A stretch of 64,000 bases of DNA from JAKAWQ01 sp963840545 (GTDB lineage Bacteria; Pseudomonadota; Alphaproteobacteria; Acetobacterales; Acetobacteraceae). Positions 51,039-64,000 of this stretch are shown here, piece by piece. Location of the stretch: NCBI GenBank assembly GCA_963840545.1, contig CAWIZE010000004.1, positions 62,001 to 126,000 of the forward strand, written 5' to 3'. A model generated the notes under the pieces. The model was not told the DNA's origin, made no database searches, and worked only from the letters and a program-made list of their open reading frames with translations. Each line of letters begins with the position of its first letter. Position 1 is the first letter of the stretch. Position numbers and translations under genes: made by a program.

Positions 51039-52142
51039 TCAGAGCCCGAGGAGGTCGAGCGTGCGGGCGAGCACCCTCGCCTCGTCGTAGCGCTCGATCG
51101 CGCGCGCGCGGCCCGCCTCGCCCATGGTCGCGCGACGGGCAGGATCGGCGGCGAGTTCCGTCAGCGCGGCGGCAAGCGGGGCGACCTCGCCGCGCGGCAC
51201 GAGCCGGCCCGTGACGCCGGGCAGGACCTGCTCGCACGGGCCCGGAATGTCGGTCGCGACCACGGGCAGCCCGGCCAGCATCGCCTCGATCACCACCATC
51301 GGCAGGCCTTCGAAGTGGCTCGGAAGGGCGAAGATATCGGCGGCGGCGAGGATCGCCGGCGTGTCTTCGCGATAGCCGAGCATCCTGAGGCGGGTGCCGA
51401 GGCCCGAGGCCGCGAAAAGGGGGGCGAGATCCCGACCGTGGTCGGAGGCGAGGCGCTCGCCGACCACCCAGAGCTCGGCCTCGGGCAGGGCGCGCATGGC
51501 CGCGAGGAGCTCGGGATAGCCCTTCACCCGGGCGAGGCGGGAGATGATGACGACGACCAGCCGCTCGGGCGGCGTGCCGAGCTCGGCACGGAGCCGCGCC
51601 CGGGCGGCCGGGTCGGGACGGAAGATGGCGGGATCGCGCCCATTGCCGATGGCCTCGGCGCGGCGCGCGATGCCAAGCCGGCGCGCGGCAGCCGCGTCGT
51701 CGGCCGAGACGGTGAGGGTGATGTCGGTGAAGCGGCCGCCGAGCCATTCCGTGGCGAAGGTCGCCGCGCGCCGCGGCCAGGGCCCGGGCTGGCGGAAGTG
51801 GAAGCCGTGGCTGGTATAGGCGATCCTGGGCACCAAGGCGCGGCGCGCGGCGAGCCGGGCAAGGAAGCCGCTGATCAGCATGTGGGCGTGCACGAGGTCG
51901 GGCTTTTCAGCCCGCAGCACGTCCGTGAGCGCGCGGAACGCCGCCAGATGGGCGCCTGGCGAGAGGCGGCGGGCGAAGGGGACGGCGATCACGCGAAAGC
52001 CCTCGGCGCGCACCGTATCGAGGAGCGGTCCCTCCGGGGCGAGGCCGACCATCACATGGCCACGGGCGCGGCCGGCGCGCATCAACGGCAGCAGGAAGTG
52101 CCTGAGCGCGAAATCGGTGTTGGCGACCTCGACGACCTTCAC
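51039..52142 (-). CDS. Glycosyltransferase family 4 (GT-B)
   Basis: 367 residues. N-terminal acceptor domain (DLVHAHMLISGFLARLAARR, AYTSHGFHF) and C-terminal donor domain with GNGRDPAIFRP, VVIISRLARVKGYPELLAAM and the E-x7-E motif in ALPSHFEGLPMVVIEAMLAG. It transfers a nucleotide-activated sugar, probably to an undecaprenyl-linked or surface glycan; the acceptor is unknown. Located next to the heparinase-type gene, both leftward. Confidence 0.93.
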   Translation of the reverse strand: MKVVEVANTDFALRHFLLPLMRAGRARGHVMVGLAPEGPLLDTVRAEGFRVIAVPFARRLSPGAHLAAFRALTDVLRAEKPDLVHAHMLISGFLARLAARRALVPRIAYTSHGFHFRQPGPWPRRAATFATEWLGGRFTDITLTVSADDAAAARRLGIARRAEAIGNGRDPAIFRPDPAARARLRAELGTPPERLVVVIISRLARVKGYPELLAAMRALPEAELWVVGERLASDHGRDLAPLFAASGLGTRLRMLGYREDTPAILAAADIFALPSHFEGLPMVVIEAMLAGLPVVATDIPGPCEQVLPGVTGRLVPRGEVAPLAAALTELAADPARRATMGEAGRARAIERYDEARVLARTLDLLGL

Positions 52143-52175
52143 CCGGGGGCCGCCCGATGTTTGGCGATCGATTTC

Positions 52176-52215
52176 ATGGCTTCGGCGGAACGCTGCACGC
52201 TTCCGCCAAAGCCAT
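52176..52215. repeat. Stem-loop between heparinase-type and glycosyltransferase genes
   Basis: ATGGCTTCGGCGGAA (52176-52190) and TTCCGCCAAAGCCAT (52201-52215) pair with one mismatch. No T-run follows in either direction, so it may be a REP-like or mRNA-stabilising hairpin. Confidence 0.5.
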
Positions 52216-52221
52216 ATCGAT

Positions 52222-53823
52222 CTAGCCCACCTTGCTCACGGCCCATTTCACCTGCTGCGGGCCGTCGGCGTAGCCGCTCAGCACGACCTGCTCGGCCCGG
52301 CGCGCCTCCTCGCCGCCGAGATAGATGCTCTCGTCGAGCGTCATCCGCGCCCCCTCGGCGCGGAGCCGCCAGCCGCCCCCGGAAGGCAGGCGGAGGAGGG
52401 CGGCCTCGCCGTCCTGCTGGAGGCTCGCGGTGACGCCCGGGTGGAGGTGGAAGCGGATGACGAAAGGCTGCGGGGTGGGGGCCTCGATCGCGTCCTCGCC
52501 GCGCACGTCCTCGCCGCTCTCGGCCATGTAGAGCCGCCGGCGATGGATTGCCCCGAACGGCTTCAGCCAGCCGTCGTGGCTGGTCTCGAGCCAGTGTGCA
52601 CCGCTCGCCTCCTGGCGCGCCACCTCGACCTTGTCGGGGCGGCGGCGCAGCCCGTCGGGCCCGAGTTCGGAGGAATTGACGTCGGCGATCACCAGGGTGG
52701 AGTGCGCGGCGGTGGCGCGCATGGCGTCGCGCCAGGCATCCGAGGCGGCGGGCGCGGCGCCGCAATTGACGATCAGCCGCTCGCGGCCGATCGAAAGCTC
52801 GAGCGAGAGGGTTCCGGCGTGCGCCATCCGGTCGAGGCCGCGCGGCGCCGGGGCACCGGCATCGACGATCAGCACGCTGCGCCCGGCGGCGAGGCGATAG
52901 AACCCGGCGTCCGCCAGCGCGGGCACCGCCCGGCCGCTGCGTCCGGAATGGGTGAGGACGAGGTCGATCAGCTCGGCACTCTCCTCCTTGCTGCCGTTGA
53001 AGAGGGCGAGACCGCCGTCGCCGTGGCGGAGCGTGCGCAGCGCCACCGCCATGCGCTCGATGACCGCGGAGAGCGTGGCGGGCTGGGCGGCGCCGGCGCT
53101 CTGGAGGAGGGCGCGGATCTCGGTCAGGTCCTGCATGGCGGCGAGCTGCACGGCCGGGCTGCGCTCGGCATGGCAGCCGTCGGGCAGCACCTGGCGGGAC
53201 ACCTCCTGGGGCAGGAAACGAAGCGCGCGGGTGAGCAGGGCGCCGTGCTCGGGCAGGGCGACCGCGGCGGCGACCAGGCCCTTGAGCGCGGTGAGCGCGC
53301 GGGCATCGAGCTCCTCGGCGGGCAGCGCGGCCGCGAGCACCTGGGCGTCCGCCGTCAGCCGCGCCATCAGCTTCTGGCGGAAGGCGTCATCCGCCGAGGC
53401 GGCGAAGAAGTCGTAATGCCCGAGCCAGGCGGCGATGCGGGCGCCGACAACGTCCGGGCGGTGCGCCACGGGATCGGTCTGCTGGATCGCGATCCAGTCG
53501 GCGACCAGGGTGCGGGCGCGCGAGCGGGCGGCATCCGTGCCGAGCGCGTGGAGGTCGCGGAGCCAGGTGAAGCCGTGGGCGGCGGCACGGAGGAGGGGCT
53601 GATCGCCGGTCAGGTTCCAGTTGCCGGGACGGAGCGCGCGAACGGTGCCGGCAACGTCGAGCTCGCCTTTGACGAGGCGAGCGCCGCGCGTGACGTCGCC
53701 GGGCCAGGGATCGAACGAGGCCTGGGCCGGCGCATCGGGGACATGGAGAGGGCGGAACTGCTTGAGCCGCAGCAGGGCGCGGCGGGCGTTGCGCATCCAG
53801 CGGCGGGGATCGCTCGCGCTCAT
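52222..53823 (-). CDS. Heparinase II/III-like protein
   Basis: 533 residues from ATG 53823, which overlaps the rpe stop by ATGA. N-terminal alpha/alpha-toroid (NWNLTGDQPLLRAAAHGFTW, ARIAAWLGHYDFF) and a C-terminal beta-sandwich with NCGAAPAASDAWRDAMRATA and HSTLVIADVNSSE, the heparinase II/III C-terminal signature, followed by SHDGWLKPFGAIHRRRLYM. Its neighbours rpe and rsmB are conserved in alphaproteobacteria. The substrate is unlikely to be heparin; a cell-surface polysaccharide is more plausible (inference). Confidence 0.9.
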   Translation of the reverse strand: MSASDPRRWMRNARRALLRLKQFRPLHVPDAPAQASFDPWPGDVTRGARLVKGELDVAGTVRALRPGNWNLTGDQPLLRAAAHGFTWLRDLHALGTDAARSRARTLVADWIAIQQTDPVAHRPDVVGARIAAWLGHYDFFAASADDAFRQKLMARLTADAQVLAAALPAEELDARALTALKGLVAAAVALPEHGALLTRALRFLPQEVSRQVLPDGCHAERSPAVQLAAMQDLTEIRALLQSAGAAQPATLSAVIERMAVALRTLRHGDGGLALFNGSKEESAELIDLVLTHSGRSGRAVPALADAGFYRLAAGRSVLIVDAGAPAPRGLDRMAHAGTLSLELSIGRERLIVNCGAAPAASDAWRDAMRATAAHSTLVIADVNSSELGPDGLRRRPDKVEVARQEASGAHWLETSHDGWLKPFGAIHRRRLYMAESGEDVRGEDAIEAPTPQPFVIRFHLHPGVTASLQQDGEAALLRLPSGGGWRLRAEGARMTLDESIYLGGEEARRAEQVVLSGYADGPQQVKWAVSKVG

Positions 53824-54506
53824 CGAGCCGTTGCCCCGGGGTCTCCGCGGAGCGCGGCAAGGGCCGCGGCATAGTCGGTGGCGGCGAAGACCGACGTGCC
53901 GGCGATCAGGACGTCCGCCCCGGCGGCGCGCGCGGCCGGCGCGGTGGCGGGCGTGATGCCGCCGTCGGCGGAGATGAGGATGGGGCGGCCGGCTTCCTCG
54001 ATCATGGCCCGGAGGGCGGCGATCTTGGGCAATTGCGAGGTGAGGAATTTTTGCCCGCCGAAGCCGGGATCGACAGTCATCACAAGGACGATGTCGAGAA
54101 GGTCGAGCACCGGCGCGATCGCCCCGGCGGGGGTCGCGGGGTTGATCGCGACGCCCGCCTTGACCCCGAGTTCGCGGATCGCCGCAAGCGAGCGGTGAAG
54201 ATGCGGACCGGCCTCGGCGTGAACGCTGATGTGATCGGCTCCCGCCGCTGCGAAGGCGGCAAGGTAGGGGTCCGCCGGCGTTATCATCAGATGCACGTCG
54301 AAGGCCAACCGGCAATGCGGCCGGAGTGCCTTGAGAACGAGCGGGCCGAAGCTGAGGTTCGGCACGAAATGGCCGTCCATCACGTCAAGATGGAGCCAGT
54401 CGGCGCCGGCGCGCTCGATGGCGGCCACTTCCTCCTTGAGCCGGCCGAAATCCGCGGCGAGCAGGCTCGGGGCAAGGATCGTCCGCGCGAGAGGAGCTTC
54501 CGCCAT
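53820..54506 (-). CDS. rpe: Ribulose-phosphate 3-epimerase
   Basis: 228 residues. A TIM barrel with APSLLAADFGRLKEEV, LHLDVMDGHFVPNLSFGP (metal and catalytic Asp), FDVHLMI, VMTVDPGFGGQKF (catalytic Asp) and SADGGITPATA. It interconverts ribulose 5-phosphate and xylulose 5-phosphate in the pentose phosphate pathway. Start ATG 54506; overlapped by the heparinase-type gene. Confidence 0.97.
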   Translation of the reverse strand: MAEAPLARTILAPSLLAADFGRLKEEVAAIERAGADWLHLDVMDGHFVPNLSFGPLVLKALRPHCRLAFDVHLMITPADPYLAAFAAAGADHISVHAEAGPHLHRSLAAIRELGVKAGVAINPATPAGAIAPVLDLLDIVLVMTVDPGFGGQKFLTSQLPKIAALRAMIEEAGRPILISADGGITPATAPAARAAGADVLIAGTSVFAATDYAAALAALRGDPGATAR

Positions 54507-54627
54507 CGCTGTTTTCTAGACAGACGAATCCATCCCGCACAAGCGGCGATGCCGCCGGCATCGGATTGCGAGGGTTCGCCGGCGGCGAACGGGGCGTGGA
54601 TCGGATGATACCGGGAGGGGGGCGCGG

Positions 54628-55866
54628 TTAGGCGCGGCGCAGGCGGGCGGCGAAAAATCCATCCATCCCGCCGCGCTCCGCCCAGAGCCCGGGATCGGTC
54701 ATGAAATGACCCTCCTTCGTGCGCGCCTCGGGCATCAGGGCGAGCTCGCTCGGGGTGAAGGGATCGGGTTCGAGGGTGAGGCGGGCTGAGGCGGCTTCGA
54801 TCCGCGCCGGCCCCTCCTCGGGCTGGAGCGAGCAGACGGCATAGACGAGCCGGCCGCCGGGCGCGAGGAGGGCGGCCGCGGCCTCGAGCAGCCGGTCCTG
54901 GAGGAGGGTCAGCGGCGGGAGATCGCGGGGCTGGCGCAGGCGCAGGATCTCGGGATGGCGGCGGATGGTGCCGGTGGCGCTGCAGGGCGCATCGAGCAGG
55001 ATGGCGGGAAAGGTCTCGCCCGGCGCCCAGGCGGTGGCGTCGGCGGTGACGGTCTCGGCAGCGAGGCCGAGGCGCGCGAGGTTCTCCGTGAGGCGGGCGA
55101 GACGGGCGGGATCGCGGTCGACGGCGGTGACGCGGGCGCCGGCAAGCACCAGCTGGGCGGTCTTGCCGCCGGGGGCGGCGCAGAGATCGGCGACCCGCTC
55201 GCCCGGATGCGGGGCGAGCAGGCGGGCCGGCATGGCGGCGGCCGCGTCCTGGACCCAGAACTCACCGGCGGCGAAGCCCGGCAGGGACGTGACCAGGGTG
55301 CCGGGCGGCAGCCGGGCCGAGCCGGAAGGGAGCGCTGTGCCGCCTTCCGGGATGGGGGCGCCGGGGCGCAAGCTGAGGTCGAGCGGTGGCTCGACGGCAT
55401 GGATCTCGGCGATGGCGCGGGCCCTGGCACCCCAGCTCGCCCAGAGCCAGGGGGGCGTGTCGAGGCGCGGGCCGTCGAGCCCTTCGAGCGCGGCGGGGCC
55501 GGCGGCGAGGCGGCGGAGGACGGCGTTCACCAGGCCCGCGAACGGGGGAAAACCCTGGCGGCGGGTCAGCGCCACGGCGGTGGCGACGGCGGCATGGGGA
55601 GGCGTGCCGAGGAGCAGGAGCCCGGCCGCGCCGAGGCGGAGCGCGTGCTGGACGGGGGTGGGCGGGGCGCGGCGGAGGAAGGGCTCGAGCGCGGCATCGA
55701 GCGTGCCGAGGCGGCGCAGCACGGCAGCGGCGAGGCGGTGCGCGGCGGCGCGGTCGCGCGCGGCCATGGCGGGCAGATCGAGGAGGGCGCGGTCGAGCGG
55801 GATGCGCTGCTCGAGGACCGCCGCGAGCAGCGAGAGGGCGCCGTCGCGCGTCGGATCGGTCGTCAT
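54628..55866 (-). CDS. rsmB: 16S rRNA m5C methyltransferase RsmB
   Basis: 412 residues. N-terminal NusB-like domain (GALSLLAAVLEQRIPLDRAL, AAVLRRLGTLDAAL) followed by a SAM methyltransferase with DLCAAPGGKTAQLVLAGA (motif I), LDAPCSATGTIRRHPEI (first catalytic Cys) and LVYAVCSLQPEEGPARI (second Cys). Methylates C967 of 16S rRNA in E. coli. The order rsmB-rpe-heparinase is typical of alphaproteobacteria. Confidence 0.93.
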   Translation of the reverse strand: MTTDPTRDGALSLLAAVLEQRIPLDRALLDLPAMAARDRAAAHRLAAAVLRRLGTLDAALEPFLRRAPPTPVQHALRLGAAGLLLLGTPPHAAVATAVALTRRQGFPPFAGLVNAVLRRLAAGPAALEGLDGPRLDTPPWLWASWGARARAIAEIHAVEPPLDLSLRPGAPIPEGGTALPSGSARLPPGTLVTSLPGFAAGEFWVQDAAAAMPARLLAPHPGERVADLCAAPGGKTAQLVLAGARVTAVDRDPARLARLTENLARLGLAAETVTADATAWAPGETFPAILLDAPCSATGTIRRHPEILRLRQPRDLPPLTLLQDRLLEAAAALLAPGGRLVYAVCSLQPEEGPARIEAASARLTLEPDPFTPSELALMPEARTKEGHFMTDPGLWAERGGMDGFFAARLRRA

Positions 55867-55886
55867 GGGGCGGAAGATGGGCGAGA

Positions 55887-56645
55887 TCAGCCGGCGAGGA
55901 GCTCGATCGCGTCGCCGACGGCCATTCTTCCGCCCTCGATGACTGCGGCGTGGATGCCGAGATCGCGGTGGCCGTATAGGGCGGTGAGCTCGGTGAGCGG
56001 ATCGGCGTCGCGCTCGCCGGTCGCGGGGTTGACCTGGGTCGCGGGGCAGCGCGCGGTGCGCTTGACGACGCTGAGGCGGACGCTGCCGGCCTGCAGCTCG
56101 GTGCCGACCCAGTCGAGCTCGCTCCAGGCGGGGGCGCCGCGGAAATAGACATTGGCGCGGAAGCGCATCCGCTCGCGCGCCGCACCCGCCCGGCGCTCAT
56201 AGTCGGCGAGGCTGGCGAGGTTGATGAAGCTCACCACCGGGCGGCGCTGGTCGCCGAAGACGTGGCCGGGGACGTGGTGGAAGCGCGGGGCGCCGCGCGC
56301 CTCGGGGCCGAGGAAGCCGGTGAGGAAGGCGGCGATCCGCTCGCGGCCCGCCTGGGAAAGTGCGTCGGCGACGCAGGCCGTGCCGTCCGGTGCGCGAAGC
56401 AGGAGCTCGCCGGTCCGCGGGTTGAAGCAGGCGCGCAGGCGGGCGATCGTGGCGTTCTTCATCAGGCACATGAAGTGGGTCTTCGGCAGCCAGCGCGGGT
56501 CGGCGGGAGCGAAGCCGGAATCCCCCTGGGCGAGGGCGAAGGCGCGATCCCAGGGGATGGCGCCGCCGGGCTCGAGCGCGGCCTCCTCGAGCGCCTCGGC
56601 GGTGAGGCCCTTCACAGGATAGCGGTAGAGGTATTCGATGCGCAT
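55887..56645 (-). CDS. MOSC domain-containing protein
   Basis: 252 residues. MOSC N-terminal beta-barrel (MRIEYLYRYPVKGLTAEALE) and a C-terminal MOSC domain (WVGTELQAGSVRLSVVKRTA, RCPATQVNPATGERD with the conserved Cys, and GIHAAVIEGGRMAVGDAIEL). The family includes molybdenum-cofactor-dependent YiiM/YcbX proteins that reduce N-hydroxylated compounds. The N-terminal half is of the YcbX type. Molybdopterin dependence is inferred from the family. Confidence 0.9.
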   Translation of the reverse strand: MRIEYLYRYPVKGLTAEALEEAALEPGGAIPWDRAFALAQGDSGFAPADPRWLPKTHFMCLMKNATIARLRACFNPRTGELLLRAPDGTACVADALSQAGRERIAAFLTGFLGPEARGAPRFHHVPGHVFGDQRRPVVSFINLASLADYERRAGAARERMRFRANVYFRGAPAWSELDWVGTELQAGSVRLSVVKRTARCPATQVNPATGERDADPLTELTALYGHRDLGIHAAVIEGGRMAVGDAIELLAG

Positions 56646-56658
56646 GCGAGAGGGGGCC

Positions 56659-56687
56659 CTTGAGGCGATGGGCTTGCTCTACCATGT
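56659..56687 (+). promoter_or_regulatory. Candidate sigma-32 (RpoH) promoter for clpB
   Basis: CTTGAG at 56659-56664, 15 bases, then TACCATGT at 56680-56687, resembling the heat-shock consensus CTTGAA...CCCCATNT. It lies 75 bases before the clpB ATG, the gene classically under RpoH control. The -10 match is partial. Confidence 0.4.
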
Positions 56688-56762
56688 GCGACGGCAGAGG
56701 TCGCGCCCGTGTTGCCTTCGGGGACCGGGCAAGCTCGTCGCCTGCGCAGAGGGACCGATCGG

Positions 56763-59351
<2,589 letters not shown>

Positions 59352-59380
59352 GGACGATGCGGGCCCCGTTGGGTGCATCG

Positions 59381-59409
59381 TTGACAGGGGGCCGCGCGGG
59401 GACTAGATA
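59381..59409 (+). promoter_or_regulatory. rRNA operon promoter
   Basis: Consensus -35 TTGACA (59381-59386), 17-base spacer and -10 TAGATA (59404-59409). It lies about 300 bases before the 16S gene, as expected for an rrn promoter. The GC-rich discriminator after the -10 agrees with stringent control. Confidence 0.8.
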
Positions 59410-59706
59410 CCCGGAACGCCTCGTGACGGACCAGTCGGATGCGGCTGGGCCGGGGGCGATTTGTTCTTTGACAGATGAATCGGAAGAAAGGGATACGTTG
59501 GCGGCGTCCCATGGGGCGTGACGGTCTTCCGTGCGAACGGGAGGCGGTCCGTCCGGTTTGGGGCAATGTCGACGTGTTGGAATACGTGAGCGTCGAATGA
59601 GCGTTCGGGATGTTGTGTGGTCGCGTTGGCCGCGGAAGGTCTCGGATGCGTCGGGTCTGTTCGTTTCGGAGTTGCGGGGGCCGCGAGGTTCTCGGGGCTT
59701 TGAGAT
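59410..59706 (+). other. rrn leader with boxA
   Basis: The transcribed leader ahead of 16S. TGTTCTTTGACA at 59462-59473 resembles boxA (TGCTCTTTAACA), bound by NusB-NusE for antitermination. No protein gene is visible. It also contains the 5' part of the 16S processing stem. Confidence 0.65.
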
Positions 59707-61202
<1,496 letters not shown>

Positions 61203-61358
61203 AAGGATGCGTCCTCGAGCCCTCGGGCTTGGGGGTGCATGTTACTATTGCCGCCGGTGGAGGCCGGCGGCGTGGCTCGACGCAAAACGCGGCTCCGGAT
61301 CGGGCGCCGCCAGCGTATCCCTTTCCTTGGCTCGCCTTGCCGGGCGAGATCAGCGTTC

Positions 61359-61432
<74 letters not shown>

Positions 61433-61476
61433 TACTCTCTCTTACTCTGTCCCTGGCCGCGGCGAGATGCACGGTC

Positions 61477-61549
61477 GGGGGTGTAGCTCAGTTGGGAGAG
61501 CATCTGCTTTGCAAGCAGGGGGTCGTCGGTTCGAGTCCGATCACCTCCA
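61477..61549 (+). tRNA. tRNA-Ala (anticodon TGC)
   Basis: 73 nt: acceptor GGGGGTG/CACCTCC, anticodon loop TTTGCAA with TGC, T-arm GTCGGTTCGAGTCCGAT. CCA is not encoded. Follows tRNA-Ile by 44 bases in the spacer. Confidence 0.96.
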
Positions 61550-61876
61550 TTTCCGGCAAGTGATGGGCAAGGGGTTGAGAATTGCGACGGCGCATTGATC
61601 CGCTCGGTGGGCGGAATGCGTGCCGTGGCCTTCCCCGTGAGGGGTGATCTTTGTCAGGGTGAATCAGGTTCTGGTGCGCTTCTGGGCGCGGGTGCAGCGA
61701 CGTCTGACCGGCAGCTTCGATGAGAGGCTGCTTAGTCGCTGCCCGATGACGCGTTCAGAGGCGTGGTGTGTGCCGAGAAAATGTGGCCTGCCTCAGTTGG
61801 GGCCATCCGGTGTGGATGGTTCCTGTGCATGGTGGGTTGCAGCGGAACTTCGTCCTTTCGGACGGGGTTCCGGGAT
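61550..61876 (+). other. Spacer between tRNA-Ala and 23S rRNA
   Basis: 327 bases of spacer with no gene; processing stem sequences are expected here. The stretch 61202-61358 before tRNA-Ile is likewise spacer. Confidence 0.7.

Positions 61877-64000
<2,124 letters not shown>

Overview
The window is GC-rich bacterial chromosome. Four things point to an alphaproteobacterium of the Rhodospirillales, most likely the Acetobacteraceae: the 16S rRNA sequence, the 16S-tRNA-Ile-tRNA-Ala-23S operon, the rho/hemJ/hemH/hemE - RP001-type gene - maf block, and the HemJ-type protoporphyrinogen oxidase. The genus cannot be named from the window alone.

Layout. 1-2.3 kb holds the start of a CocE/NonD hydrolase (running off the left edge) and two beta-hydroxyacid dehydrogenases. 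2.3-16.1 kb is an integrated element bounded by perfect 47-bp direct repeats that are the 3' part of tRNA-Ala(GGC). It carries a tyrosine integrase, an SF2 helicase, a Toprim primase-like protein, a VapE-type ATPase, a symmetric TGACGCA repeat cluster that looks like a replication origin, a small-terminase-like protein, a large terminase split into ATPase and nuclease genes, one baseplate-hub-like protein, a stand-alone HEAGH protein and several unknown genes. No portal, capsid or tail-tube gene was recognised, so it looks like a phage satellite or a strongly reduced prophage.

16.2-24.7 kb is core chromosome: a broken acyl-CoA synthetase, a DUF4149 protein, ahcY, rho, hemJ-hemH-hemE, then a probable chromosomal oriC in the hemE/RP001-homologue gap, the kinase/pyrophosphorylase gene and maf. 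24.8-31.4 kb is an RND efflux operon headed by a TetR gene with a one-base frameshift but an intact-looking promoter/operator. 31.4-37.7 kb contains an SDR, a thioesterase, serA-serC, an AhpC-type peroxiredoxin with AhpD, pgpA and tRNA-Asn.

37.8-44.6 kb is accessory: a VapBC pair, a fused relic of ParB-like and VapC sequence, a methyltransferase, a DUF1003 protein, small unknowns, a DUF29 protein, a TacA-TacT pair, and a MazE-like antitoxin whose toxin is truncated. 44.6-59.4 kb returns to housekeeping genes: an AlgH-like protein with an unusual N-terminal extension, a very large Lhr helicase, a VOC protein, a decayed AraC regulator, a glycosyltransferase, a heparinase-type protein, rpe, rsmB, a MOSC protein and clpB. 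The rRNA operon begins at 59.4 kb with a clear promoter and runs off the right edge inside 23S.

Recurring themes are 15-18-bp tandem repeats at gene borders, several gene relics, and tight 4-bp stop/start overlaps in the integrated element and in the heme and rpe operons.
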